From the NCBI RefSeq assembly GCF_010548275.1, contig NZ_JAAGLT010000008.1, positions 124,001 through 188,000 on the forward strand: 64,000 nucleotides of DNA. The letters run 5' to 3'. A program made the position numbers and the translations under genes. Shown here piece by piece: positions 26,245-36,091 of the stretch. The notes beneath the pieces are model-generated. The model made no database searches. It saw only the letters and a program-made list of their open reading frames with translations, and was not told the DNA's origin. Numbering within the stretch: the stretch's first letter is position 1; every line of letters starts with the position of its first letter. This DNA is from Streptomyces sp. SID12488 (GTDB lineage: Bacteria; Actinomycetota; Actinomycetes; Streptomycetales; Streptomycetaceae).

Positions 26245-28474
26245 GTGAACCGATCCCCGCACATCAGAGGACTGATCGCCCTCGCCGCTGTCGCCCTGTC
26301 CCTGTACGTCGCGCTCACCGTGCCCGTCCACCTCGGACTCGATCTGCGGGGCGGCACCCAGATCGTGCTGGAAACCCGCCCCACCACCGCTGCCGACGCC
26401 GACGACGAGGCCACGGACGGCACCGTGGAGGTGCTGCGCGGCCGTATCGACGCGCTCGGAGTCGCCGAACCCACCATCGCCCGCTCCGGCAGCGACCGGA
26501 TCGTCGTCGAACTACCCGGCCTGCAAGATCCCCGGAACGCGGCCGACGTGCTCGGCCGCACCGCCCAGCTCACCTTCCACCAGGTGGTCGGAGTGGCAAC
26601 CGGCGCCGACGACCAACCCGAACCGCTGCCCAAACGGCCCCGCCAACAGGTGATGGCTGACGAGTCCGGCCAACTTCTGCGACTTCAGGCGGCCTCACTC
26701 ACCGGCAAGGACGTCGAGGAGGCAGCCGCCCGCTTCGACCAGCAGGGCGGCGCCGGATGGCACGTCACCGTCGACTTCAGGGGATCGGGCGAAAAGGGGT
26801 GGGCCCGCCTGACCGGCGATGCCGCCTGCCGTACGGCCGGGGATCCGGCCCGTCGGGTCGCCATCGTCCTGGACAACAAGATCGTCTCCTCGCCGCAGGT
26901 CGACCCGTCCGTCTCCTGCCGGTCCGGCATCAGCGGCGGCTCCACCCAGATCACCGGATCCTTCGACGACAGCGAGGCCAAGGAGCTGGCGTTGCTCATC
27001 AACGGTGGCGCGCTGCCGGTGCCGGTCGAAACCATCGAGCAGCGCACCGTCGGCCCGACCCTGGGCGCCGAGGCCATCACGGCCAGTGTCTGGGCCGCCG
27101 TCATCGGCACCGGATTGACCTCGTTGTTCATCATCGCCGTCTACCGGATCATGGGCGCCCTGGCGACCGTGGCCCTGGCCTGCTACGGCCTCATCTCCTA
27201 CGCCACCCTCGCAGCCCTCGGTGCCACCCTCACCCTGCCCGGCCTCGCCGGATTCGTGCTGGCCATCGGGATGGCGGTCGACGCCAACGTGCTTGTCTTC
27301 GAACGCGCTCGCGAGGAGTTCGCCTCGCGTCACCGTCCTACCCCCCCGGTCGTCCCTGGCCGCCGGATTCCGCAGGGCCTTCAGTGCGATCGCCGACTCC
27401 AACATCACCACGTTGATCGCGGCTGCCCTGCTGTTCTTCCTCGCCTCCGGGCCAGTGCGCGGGTTCGGTGTCACGCTGGGCATCGGCGTCCTCGCCTCCA
27501 TGCTCAGTGCCCTGGTCATCACCCGCGCCCTCGCCGACTACGCCGTCGCCCGCCCCCGCCTGCGCCGCCGCCCCCACCTCACCGGTATCGCCCACACCGG
27601 CGCCGTCCGCGACCGCCTCACCCGTACGAACCCGAACCTGATGCGCCACCCGCGCCGGTGGCTGGCCGCCTCCGCCGCCGCGCTCGTCCTGGCCGCCGCC
27701 GGGATCGCTGCACGCGGCCTCGACTTCGGCGTCGAGTTCACCGGTGGCCGCCTCATCGAATACAGCACGGCCACACCCGTCGACCCCGACCGGGCCCGCA
27801 CCGCGCTCGCCGACGCCGGATTCCCCCGGGCAGTCGTCCAGACCTCCGGTGAGAACCGGCTCACCGTCCGCACCCACCACCTGAGCAACACCCAGGCAGC
27901 GACCATCACCGACACCATCACCGACCTTGCCCGCCAGACCGACAAGATCCGCGACGAAGCCATCGGACCCAGCCTCGGCAAGGAACTGCGTCAAGGCGCC
28001 CTCGTCGCCCTCGTCGTCGCCCTCGGCGCCCAGCTCATCTATCTCACGGCACGCTTCCGCCGGCTCCTGGGAACATCCGCGGTCGCCGCCCTCGCCCACG
28101 ACGTCGTGATCCTCATCGGCGCCTTCGCCTGGCTCGGCAAGCCCGTCGACGGCGTCTTCCTGGCCGCTCTGCTGACCGTCATCGGCTACTCCGTCAACGA
28201 CTCCGTCGTCGTCTTCGACCGGATCAGGGAGATGGGCCGACTTGACCGCAAGGAGCACTTCGCCCGCATCGCCAACCAGGCCCTCCTGCAGACGCTGCCC
28301 CGCACCGTCAACACTGGCATGGGAGCCGCCTTCATCCTCACCGCACTGGCCGTCCTGGGCGGCGATACCCTGACCGACTTCGCCCTCGCCCTTCTCATCG
28401 GCCTCGTGGTGGGCACGTACTCCTCGATGTTCACGGCCACACCGCTGGCCATCGAACTGCACAAGCGCACGTAG
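26245..28474 (+). pseudogene. secDF: Fused SecD-SecF export protein, frameshifted
   Basis: From GTG 26245 (GGAGG 7 nt upstream) the product is a SecD half: a first membrane helix, LGLDLRGGTQIVLET, a P1-type ectodomain, then four helices with VLAIGMAVDANVLVFER. Within the run of seven C at 27341-27347 the frame changes by +1. The other frame continues with FRRAFSAIADSNITTLIAAA, the sixth helix, and a full SecF half: LDFGVEFTGGRLIEY, VIGYSVNDSVVVFDRIRE and NTGMGAAFILTAL, ending at 28474. One extra C explains everything, so either a sequencing error or a real null allele. SecDF uses the proton gradient to help late steps of Sec export. Confidence 0.85.
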
Positions 28475-28661
28475 ACGACGCTCACTTCATCCCCGTGGCC
28501 ACCGGCAGTGTGTCAGCCACTGAGGTGCAGAGGCTGGCGGATTCTACGGCGTGAGGCGATACAGCCGACAGGCTCACTCCGGGCACCGCACGGCCCGGGC
28601 TGGGCCCGCGGACCTGGCGAGTCGCATACCCGCACTCACCCCGCCCGTGAACTACCTGGGC

Positions 28662-28685
28662 TGTGCCGGAACGCTCTCCGGCACA
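28662..28685. terminator. Hairpin in the SecDF-MFS spacer
   Basis: An 8-bp perfect stem (TGTGCCGG and complement, loop 8 nt), 188 bp after the SecDF end and 140 bp before the MFS start. The rest of the 28475-28824 spacer shows no gene. Confidence 0.45.
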
Positions 28686-28785
28686 GTCGACAACAACGCG
28701 ATCCTCCGGTGGAAGTTCTACGGCGACCGTCGGCAGAACGATCCGCGCCGGAGCGTAAAGCGCCAGGGCAGGGGCACATGGAGGT

Positions 28786-28813
28786 GGTTCGTTCGCCGAG
28801 GTTCGTTCGACGA
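28786..28813 (+). repeat. 14-bp tandem repeat before an MFS start
   Basis: GGTTCGTTCGCCGA directly followed by GGTTCGTTCGACGA, immediately upstream of the GAGGAGGGAG ribosome binding site of the MFS gene. It may be a regulatory direct repeat in the 5' leader. Confidence 0.6.
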
Positions 28814-28824
28814 GGAGGGAGCCC

Positions 28825-30327
28825 ATGTCCAGCGCCACCGCTCCGGCCGGAACCGGCCGTACCATCACCAGCTCAGTACCTGCCCGCCTCGACCGCCTCC
28901 CTTGGTCACGCTGGCACTGGACGATCGTGATCGGTCTCGGCACCGTATGGATCCTCGACGGCCTGGAGGTCACGGTCGTCGGCAACATCTCCGCCCGGCT
29001 CTCGGAGCCCGGCAGCGGTCTGCCGATCACCTCAGGTCAGGTCACGGGGGTCGCGGCAGCCCTGTACGTGGCTGGTGCCTGCGTAGGCGCCCTCTTCTGG
29101 GGCCGCATGACCGACCGTTTCGGCCGCAAGAAGCTGTTCATGATCACGCTGGCGGTCTATCTGGCCGCCACCGCGCTGACCGCGGTGTCCTTCTCGACCT
29201 GGTGGTTCTTCGCGTTCCGCTTTCTCACCGGCTTCGGCATCGGCGGCGAGTACGCGGCCATCAACTCGGCGATCGACGAGCTCATCCCGTCGTTCTACCG
29301 TGGTCGCGTCGACCTCATCATCAACGGCAGCTTCTGGATCGGCGCGGTCGGCGGTTCGCTGCTGTCGATCGTCGCGCTGAACACCGACATCCTGGCGAAG
29401 GACGTGGGCTGGCGGCTGACCTTCGCCCTGGGCGTGGTCCTCGGCCTGGTCATCCTCGTCGTACGACGGCACGTCCCCGAGAGTCCACGCTGGCTGCTGA
29501 TCCACGGCAGGGAACGTGAGGCGGAGGAGATCGTCTCCTCCATCGAGCGGAGGGTCGAGTCCGAGAAGGGCGAACCGCTTCCGGAAGCCGAGCACGAGAT
29601 CACCATTCAGCAGCGTGAGACCATCGGCTTCGGCGAGATCGCCCGTACGGTCTTCGCGACCTACCGCAAGCGCAGCGTGCTCGGCTTCTCCCTCTTCATC
29701 GGCCAGGCGTTCCTCTACAACGCGATCACCTTCGGTTTCGGCGCGATCCTGACGAAGTTCTTCGACGTCCCGAGCGGCAACACCGGTTACTACTTCGCCG
29801 TGATCGCGGTCGGCAACTTCTTCGGCCCGCTTTTGCTGGGCAAGCTGTTCGACACGGTCGGCCGCCGGGTGATGATCTCCTCGACGTATCTGCTCTCAGG
29901 CGTGCTGCTGTTCGGCACGGCGTGGCTGTTCGACCGCGGTTCGTTGACTGCGACCACGCTGACGGCCTGCTGGTGCGCGGTACTGTTCTTCGCCTCGGCG
30001 GGCGCCTCCAGCGCCTACCTGACGGTCTCCGAGATCTTCCCGATGGAGACGCGGGCCATGTGCATCGCCTTCTTCTACGCCATCGGTACCGCTGCGGGTG
30101 GCATCACCGGTCCGCTGGTCTTCGCCGACCTCACCGCGTCCGGCGTGGTCGGGGAGACCGTGCTCGCCTTCCAGATCGGCGCCGGCTTGATGTGCGCGGC
30201 CGGGCTCGTCGCAGCGTTCCTCGCGGTGAACGCCGAGCGACGCTCACTGGAGGACATCGCCAGGCCGCTTTCGGCAGTGGCGTCGCCGTCGGCCTCGACG
30301 AAGGCCAAGGGGGAAGGCGACGGGTAG
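28825..30327 (+). CDS. MFS metabolite:H+ symporter, sugar/acid family
   Basis: A 500-residue 12-helix permease with the MFS signatures GRMTDRFGRKK (loop 2-3) and PESPRWLL after helix 6, and a long central loop (about 225-275). It resembles the sialate/benzoate/inositol-type branch of the sugar porter superfamily. GAGGAGGGAG 5 nt before the ATG is a strong ribosome binding site. It imports an unidentified metabolite at the cell membrane. An SDR fragment follows 4 bp later and may once have acted on the imported compound. Confidence 0.82.
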   Translation: MSSATAPAGTGRTITSSVPARLDRLPWSRWHWTIVIGLGTVWILDGLEVTVVGNISARLSEPGSGLPITSGQVTGVAAALYVAGACVGALFWGRMTDRFGRKKLFMITLAVYLAATALTAVSFSTWWFFAFRFLTGFGIGGEYAAINSAIDELIPSFYRGRVDLIINGSFWIGAVGGSLLSIVALNTDILAKDVGWRLTFALGVVLGLVILVVRRHVPESPRWLLIHGREREAEEIVSSIERRVESEKGEPLPEAEHEITIQQRETIGFGEIARTVFATYRKRSVLGFSLFIGQAFLYNAITFGFGAILTKFFDVPSGNTGYYFAVIAVGNFFGPLLLGKLFDTVGRRVMISSTYLLSGVLLFGTAWLFDRGSLTATTLTACWCAVLFFASAGASSAYLTVSEIFPMETRAMCIAFFYAIGTAAGGITGPLVFADLTASGVVGETVLAFQIGAGLMCAAGLVAAFLAVNAERRSLEDIARPLSAVASPSASTKAKGEGDG

Positions 30328-30331
30328 GGCT

Positions 30332-30727
30332 GTGGAAAGCGCGAGGGGTGAGGGATCGAGGGCTGCCCGGTACGGCCGTATCGTCTCGGTCGGCTCCACC
30401 ACCGGCACGGTCAGCGCGATGCCGGGGCAGGCCACCTACACGGCCGCGAAGGCAGGGCTGCTGGGGCTGTCCCGGGCGCTCGCCCTTGAGGTGGTGTCGT
30501 ACGGCGTCACCGTGAACGTCGTGGCCCCCGGCTATGTTGCGACCGGCTCCCAGCTGGAGTTCGAGGCGGCGGCCGCCGCGGCGGGCCCGATCGGACGCAG
30601 TGCCACACCGGACGAGATCGCGGCTTGCGTCATGTTTCTGGCGCACGAATCGGCGTCGTTCGTCACCGGATCGGCTCTCGTGGCCGATGGCGGGCACGGT
30701 CTTCCGGAGACGTGGCCGCGACCGTGA
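30332..30727 (+). pseudogene. SDR dehydrogenase, N-terminally truncated
   Basis: The frame (131 residues) starts in the middle of a short-chain dehydrogenase: GRIVSVGSTTGTVS carries the catalytic Ser region, QATYTAAKAG the Tyr-x3-Lys pair, and NVVAPGYVAT and GSALVADGG complete the C-terminus. The whole NAD-binding Rossmann half with the Gly-rich loop is missing. It cannot bind cofactor and is a 5'-deleted remnant fused to about 12 unrelated residues. It sits 4 bp after the MFS stop, in operon position. Confidence 0.8.
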
Positions 30728-31278
30728 GTCTCGTGCGGCTTCTCGGGGCTTTCTCCGAGGTAGAGACGAGCCCTTGGGGCCAAGTGGCCACTAGGGTCCA
30801 AGGAAGACGCCCGGCTTGAAGCGGCGTGGGAGCGCCCGCCCTGCGGAGACCCTCCGAGCGGTGTCGTATCCCGGTGCCGAGCGGCACGTTCGGGCCTGTC
30901 GGAGCGACAACGAGAGCCTCGTCGACGGGAGACGGTACGCGCTGCCACGGCACCTGCCGCCCGGCCATCGCGCGGCCCTTGTCGATCCAGAACATCCTGC
31001 AGCCCGGCTCGCTCGGCGAGCAGGGCCGCCTGTCGTCGAATCGGTCTGCTTCCGCGTCAACTGCGGAGCCGGAACGTTTGGGGGACATGGCGATCCCGCC
31101 CGGAGCCGCCAGGTCGTGCGCCGAACGTGAGTGGCCGGTCGGTCACTGGGTCTTGGCAGGGCCTCCTGGCCGGGGCTTCGGCAGGGCTGTCGGCGAGGCA
31201 GGTTCCATGTCCGGTGCCACGTGGCTTCCGAGATTCCAACGATCGATTCGATTCCTTGGGCGATGGATTCGATGGTGA
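30728..31278. other. No gene recognised
   Basis: Open frames exist on both strands but none resembles a family or has a good ribosome binding site. The right end is the lrp promoter region. Confidence 0.5.
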
Positions 31279-31292
31279 GCAATACATATTGC
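31279..31292. promoter_or_regulatory. Palindrome upstream of lrp
   Basis: GCAATACATATTGC is a perfect palindrome around a CA centre, 51-64 bp before the Lrp start. Lrp/AsnC proteins often autoregulate through AT-rich palindromes like this. Confidence 0.6.
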
Positions 31293-31342
31293 GCGTGAAT
31301 CGATTGCATGCTTAGCTGTTCGCGCACCTAGGAGGTGTCCTT

Positions 31343-31783
31343 ATGGACGACATCGATCGGGCCATCCTGCGCGAACTGCAGACCGACGGTCGCATCCCCT
31401 ACGCCGATCTCGGCCCGAAGGTCGGCCTGTCGGCGTCGGCCGCTCGGCAGCGGCTGCAGCGGCTGATCGACACCAAGGCGGTGCAGGTCGTCGGCGTCAC
31501 CGACCCGATGGCGATGGGCGGGCAGGCCATGGCCCTACTCGGGCTCCGCGTCGACGGCGATCCGCGGGCGGTGGCCGACGAACTCTCACACCACGACGAG
31601 GTCGTCTACGCCGTCTTGACCGCTGGTTCCTTCGACTTGTTCGCTGAGGCGGTCTGTCGCGATCCGCGTGACCTGTTGGACTTCGTCAACGACGTCGTGC
31701 GTCCCATCGAGGGCGTGACAGGGGTGGAGAGCTTCCCCTACTTCGGGATTCACACACACCGGTTCTTCTGGAACGTCGGTTGA
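31343..31783 (+). CDS. Lrp/AsnC-family regulator
   Basis: A 146-residue protein with an N-terminal HTH (IDRAILRELQTDGRIPYADLG ... VGLSASAARQRLQRL) and a RAM effector domain (ALLGLRVDGD, VYAVLTAGSFDLFAEAVC). AGGAGGTG before the ATG is a strong ribosome binding site. Such regulators usually sense an amino acid. The next gene on the same strand, 354 bp on, is an amino-compound kinase/phospho-lyase fusion and a logical target. Confidence 0.85.
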   Translation: MDDIDRAILRELQTDGRIPYADLGPKVGLSASAARQRLQRLIDTKAVQVVGVTDPMAMGGQAMALLGLRVDGDPRAVADELSHHDEVVYAVLTAGSFDLFAEAVCRDPRDLLDFVNDVVRPIEGVTGVESFPYFGIHTHRFFWNVG

Positions 31784-32137
31784 GCAGCGCCCCAACTGGC
31801 TGCCATGCGGCGCAGCCTTTGACGTCGCCGCCGAACCGTGCCGGGCCGCCGAACGCCGATGGGCACCAGAAGATCGACCGCCGCGGTCGTCGAGGGCCAG
31901 GAGTACCGCGGTGCGCACCCGAGTGAGGCATCCATGGACTCTGTGGCGGCGGACTGAGGCAGCGAGGAAAACCCTCGACGCTACTGCGGACCTCCAACTC
32001 TTTGTTTCTTTGCACCCACTTCAGTGATCCGCGCGATGGCGTGGCCCGCCGCCCTGCATCACCTCTGTCTGATCACGCTCGCCGATCCGCAATGACCGGG
32101 CTGTCGCGGGTCAACCAACTGATGAACGGAGAATTCG
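31784..32137. other. Spacer between lrp and the fusion gene
   Basis: No coding pattern. It ends with a GGAG ribosome binding site 7 nt before the next ATG. A second promoter is likely here, since the gap is too long for a simple operon. Confidence 0.5.
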
Positions 32138-35089
32138 ATGGGCATCTCCTCTGCCGAGTGGCAGGTGGCGCCGATGGTCGCAATCGAGGAGGAGCGGGCC
32201 GCAGCCCTCCTCATGGAGCGATTCGGCATCGAGGGGACACTCGAGGATCTGGGCAGCAACCACGACCGCAACTTCAGGGTGCGCACCGGTCTGGATGAGC
32301 ACGGGTACGTCTTCAAGGTCTTCAACCCGGTCATCGACCGCGCGGTACTGAGGGCGCAGGCCGAGGCCATCGAGCGCCTCGCCCGAGCGCTGCCGGAGCT
32401 GCGGCTACCGCGGGCCCGGGTTGGAGTCGACGGGGAGCACATCCAGACCGTCTCCGTGGACGGCCAGGACTACGACTGCCAATTGCTCGACTATGTTCCC
32501 GGTGAACCCATCATGGACAGCCGCTATCTGGCTCCGCGGGTGGTGGCGCGGCTGGGAGAGCTGGCCGGAAGCATCACCGCGGCCCTGGAAGGCCTCGACA
32601 TGCCGACTCCGGACAGGCCGATGCTCTGGGACCTGCGCAACGCCCTCGAAGTCGTCGAGGTCCTGGCCCCGCACATGGTCGACCAGCGAAGGGCCGAGCG
32701 TGTGTTGCGAGCCGCCCGCGCGGCACAACAACTCGTGGAGCGGCGCGCCGCGCGGCTTCCCGTACAGGTCGTTCACGGCGATGTGGCCGACAACAACGTG
32801 GTGTGCCGGACGGACCTGGACGGCCGCCCCATACCGGTCGGGCTGATCGACTTCGGAGATCTCACACACAGTTGGGCCGTGGCCGAGCTGGCGGTCGCCT
32901 GCACTTCCGTCCTGCATCATCACGGAGCCACACCGGCTGCGGTGCTGCCCGCGGTCCGCGCGTTCCACGTCGTACGGCCGCTCGTCGATGACGAACTGGA
33001 CGTGCTGTGGCCCCTTGTCGTGCTGCGCGGCTGCGTGCTGGTGGTATGCGGGCAACACGCCGCACTGCAGGACCCCGGCAACGGTTACGCCACGGCGGCC
33101 CTTGACCGTGAGTGGGCCATGTTCGAGGCCGGTGCCTCAATACCGGCCGAGGTGATGGCGGCCCACTTCCGGCAGGTGATCGGCGAACCCGCCCCGCACA
33201 GCGATCCGCCGACCTCGAGCCACCCTCTTCTCCCCGAACTTCCCTCCGAAGCAACGGTGCTCGACCTGTCCGTCACCAGCGACGCGCTGCACGGCGGCGG
33301 CTGGCTCGATCCCGACGCGGAGTCCGCCGCGGTCGCACGGGCGCTCGCCTCGGGCGGCACGGCAGTGCTGACCCGGCACGGAGAGTGCCGTCTCACCCGC
33401 ACACGGGTCGACAGCACGGAGCAGGGCGCCACGCTCGCGCTCGGCGTGGAGGTGCACCTCACCAGCCCGCTGGCGGTCCACGCGCCGTGGGCCGGCACGG
33501 TCACCCGGCACGCCGAGCACGGAGTGACCCTGACCGCCGGGGGGCTGCACCTGGTGCTCGACGGGATCAACCCGGCTGTCGCGGTCATCGACGGGGGAGA
33601 GGCGGTATCCGGTCAGCAGTTGGGCACCGTCGCCGCACAGGGCAGTCGGTATCGGTTGGATGTGCAACTGTCCCGGCTGGGCACGGGAACTGCACCACGC
33701 TTCACTCCGCCAGGGCTGGACGCGGGCTGGCTGACAATGTGTCCTGATCCCACCGGCCTGATCCTCCCCGGGGCGGACCGCCCCGGGGAGGACACGCGCA
33801 CGGAGCCGGAGAGCGTCCTGCTGGAGCGTCGAGTGAGGTCTTTCGCCACCGTGCAGGAGCACTACTTCGAAACGCCTCCACAGATCGAGCGAGGCTGGCA
33901 GCACCACCTGGTGGACACCCGTGGCCGCGGCTACCTGGACATGCTCAACAACGTGACCGTCCTGGGCCACGGTCACCCGCGACTGGTCGAAGCAGTGCAC
34001 CGGCAGTGGCAGCGGCTCAACACCAACTCCCGTTTCCACTACGCCTCGGTGGTGGAACTGTCGGAGCGGCTGAGCGCGCTCCTGCCGGACGGACTCGACA
34101 CCGTCTTCCTCGTCAACAGCGGCTCCGAGGCCGTGGATCTGGCACTGCGCCTGGCCTGGGCCGCTACCGGGAGGCGCGATGTCGTCGCGGTGGAGGAGGC
34201 ATACCACGGCTGGACCGATGCCGGCGACGCCATCTCCACCTCGACGGCCGACAACCCGAACGCCTTGGCCACCCGCCCTGCGTGGGTGCACACGGTCCCC
34301 ACCCCGAACAGCTACCGCGGCCCGCACCGCGGCCCGGAGTCGCACCTCTACGGCCCCGAGGCTGCGGCCGTGATCGCCGACCTGGTCAGGTCCGGACGCC
34401 CGCCGGCGGCGTTCGTGTGCGAGCCCTACTACGGCAACGCCGGCGGAATGGCTCTGCCCGACGGCTATCTCGAGCAGGTCTACGCCGCCACCCGGGAATC
34501 CGGCGGTCTCTGCATCGCCGATGAGGTGCAGGTCGGCTACGGTCGGCTGGGCTCCCACTTCTGGGGCTTCGAGCAGCAGGGCGTCGAACCGGACATCGTC
34601 GCTGTCGCCAAGGCGATGGGCAACGGCCACCCCCTGGGGGCGGTGATCACCCGGCGCGAGATCGCCGACGCTTTCCGTTCGCAGGGCTACTTCTTCTCAT
34701 CGGCCGGCGGCAGCCCGGTCAGTTCGGTGGTCGGACTGACCGTGCTCGACGTGCTCCGCGACGAAGGTCTCCAGGACAACGCCCGCACGGTCGGCGCACA
34801 CCTGCGAACGCGGCTGCTGCGACTCGCTGACAAGCACCCGCTGATCGGCGCCGTCCACGGCAGTGGTCTGTATCTGGGCGTCGAGTTCGTCAGAGACCAC
34901 GAGACACGGGAGCCGGCGACCGAGGAGACAGCCGCCATCTGCGAACGGCTACGAGAGCTGGGCGTGCTGATGCAGCCGACTTCGGACCGGATGTGCGTCC
35001 TGAAGATCAAGCCGCCGCTGTGCCTGACCACGACGAGCGCCGACGTCTTCGTCGACGCCCTCGACGACGTACTCACTCACGGATGGTGA
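32138..35089 (+). CDS. Fusion: APH-type kinase - M23-like domain - class III PLP enzyme
   Basis: A 983-residue protein. Residues 15-350 are an aminoglycoside/choline-kinase-fold phosphotransferase with the catalytic loop VHGDVADNNVV and the metal-binding IDFGD. Residues about 370-540 resemble an M23/LytM beta barrel (ALGVEVHLTSPLAVHAPWAG) but lack its zinc ligands. Residues about 560-983 are a class III PLP enzyme with CIADEVQVGYGRLG and PLP-Lys near 825 (VAVAKAMGNGHPLGA). The combination matches hydroxylysine-kinase-like plus phospho-lyase (AGXT2L/ETNPPL-like) chemistry: phosphorylate an amino alcohol, then eliminate phosphate and ammonia. Substrate inferred only by family. Confidence 0.8.
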   Translation: MGISSAEWQVAPMVAIEEERAAALLMERFGIEGTLEDLGSNHDRNFRVRTGLDEHGYVFKVFNPVIDRAVLRAQAEAIERLARALPELRLPRARVGVDGEHIQTVSVDGQDYDCQLLDYVPGEPIMDSRYLAPRVVARLGELAGSITAALEGLDMPTPDRPMLWDLRNALEVVEVLAPHMVDQRRAERVLRAARAAQQLVERRAARLPVQVVHGDVADNNVVCRTDLDGRPIPVGLIDFGDLTHSWAVAELAVACTSVLHHHGATPAAVLPAVRAFHVVRPLVDDELDVLWPLVVLRGCVLVVCGQHAALQDPGNGYATAALDREWAMFEAGASIPAEVMAAHFRQVIGEPAPHSDPPTSSHPLLPELPSEATVLDLSVTSDALHGGGWLDPDAESAAVARALASGGTAVLTRHGECRLTRTRVDSTEQGATLALGVEVHLTSPLAVHAPWAGTVTRHAEHGVTLTAGGLHLVLDGINPAVAVIDGGEAVSGQQLGTVAAQGSRYRLDVQLSRLGTGTAPRFTPPGLDAGWLTMCPDPTGLILPGADRPGEDTRTEPESVLLERRVRSFATVQEHYFETPPQIERGWQHHLVDTRGRGYLDMLNNVTVLGHGHPRLVEAVHRQWQRLNTNSRFHYASVVELSERLSALLPDGLDTVFLVNSGSEAVDLALRLAWAATGRRDVVAVEEAYHGWTDAGDAISTSTADNPNALATRPAWVHTVPTPNSYRGPHRGPESHLYGPEAAAVIADLVRSGRPPAAFVCEPYYGNAGGMALPDGYLEQVYAATRESGGLCIADEVQVGYGRLGSHFWGFEQQGVEPDIVAVAKAMGNGHPLGAVITRREIADAFRSQGYFFSSAGGSPVSSVVGLTVLDVLRDEGLQDNARTVGAHLRTRLLRLADKHPLIGAVHGSGLYLGVEFVRDHETREPATEETAAICERLRELGVLMQPTSDRMCVLKIKPPLCLTTTSADVFVDALDDVLTHGW

Positions 35090-35349
35090 CGCACGGTACG
35101 GATGTACCTGTCGGCCGCTGTCCTGTGGCACCGATCAGCGGTGGCACCAGGTCGGTGCAGCCAAGTCGGAGCCCAGCGGCGAGAACACCGGGTGACAGTC
35201 GCTGACCTGCGTTGTCGCGCGTCGAGCCGACTCTGGCCTCGACGATCCCCGTCCGAGGGCGCCCCGGAAATCCGGGCACCACCCTGATCCGACCTCGGCC
35301 TTCCCCCGGTACACGGATGCTGTTGGCGAATGCGGGCCTGTGCGTGACG

Positions 35350-35386
35350 TCGGCCTCCAAGACGTGGTTGTGGTCTTGGAGGCCGA
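35350..35386. terminator. Bidirectional terminator
   Basis: A perfect 14-bp stem (TCGGCCTCCAAGAC and complement) with a 9-nt loop, followed by a T-rich ATTTGCTGTTT. It lies between convergent genes ending at 35089 and 35480. Nothing else is seen in the 390-bp spacer. Confidence 0.8.
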
Positions 35387-35479
35387 ATTTGCTGTTTGGG
35401 GAGGGTCGGCGTGTCGCTGCGGTCGCAGGAGCCTGGGGAGATTCCGGTGGAGACGGTGCGGGTGGTTGCCGACGGCTCG

Positions 35480-36043
35480 CTAGACGGGCGTCGACGCCGA
35501 CGGCGTGAAGGGCGCCCCGTGTCCCGGCACGATCAGCGCCGGGCCGAGGGCCAGGACCTTCTCCCTGGCCGCCCGCAGTTGCTCGCGGTCGGGCGCGAAG
35601 GGGTCGTCGGCGGGTCCCTCGGCGGTCCACCACAGATGGGTCAGGACCACCAGGCCCTCGGTGGCCGTGACCAGGGTGCTGACGTCCTCGGCGGTGTGGC
35701 CGGGGGTCGTCATGAGCGTGATCGACGGCGACAGCTCGTATCCGTCGGCATCGCGGTCCTCCCAGATGTCGTTCTGGTAGATCGCCATGTGGTCGTGGAA
35801 GCGGGCTCGGGGGAACAGGGCCGCGTTCAGTGTGTGGTCCGGGTGGTGGTGGCTGAAGATCACGTCGGTGACGTCTTCGGGGTTCAGTCCGTGGTGTGCG
35901 AGCGGGTCCAGGATGAGTCGGCGGTCCGCGACCATGCCGGGATCGGCGATCGCGACCGTCCGGCCGTCGACAAGCAGGGTGACGGTGCCGGCCACCCGCG
36001 TGTCGGCGTAGCCGGTGGTCAGGACGTGGAAGGCGGCGGTCAT
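35480..36043 (-). CDS. Metallo-beta-lactamase-fold hydrolase
   Basis: A 187-residue cytoplasmic protein with the zinc motif SHHHPDH (His65-67, Asp69, His70), a further ligand region TTPGHTAEDVS, and a final VPGHGAPF. This is the glyoxalase-II/lactonase-like branch. It is 48 bp downstream of the tetR stop on the same strand, so it is probably co-transcribed with the regulator. A role in hydrolysing a lactone or thioester related to the divergent amidohydrolase substrate is possible but unproven. Confidence 0.8.
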   Translation of the reverse strand: MTAAFHVLTTGYADTRVAGTVTLLVDGRTVAIADPGMVADRRLILDPLAHHGLNPEDVTDVIFSHHHPDHTLNAALFPRARFHDHMAIYQNDIWEDRDADGYELSPSITLMTTPGHTAEDVSTLVTATEGLVVLTHLWWTAEGPADDPFAPDREQLRAAREKVLALGPALIVPGHGAPFTPSASTPV

Positions 36044-36091
36044 GAGGGGCTCCTCGGGTGATGGAGGCGGTCGGGGGCCGTACGGAGCCGG

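Noticed and set aside
27341-27347. Programmed +1 frameshift in SecDF
   Set aside because: A homopolymer indel is far simpler, and no stop codon or stimulatory structure sits at the slip site.
30816-31300. Possible genes between the SDR fragment and lrp
   Set aside because: Several frames of 100-180 residues exist on both strands, but none has a ribosome binding site, motif or consistent codon bias.
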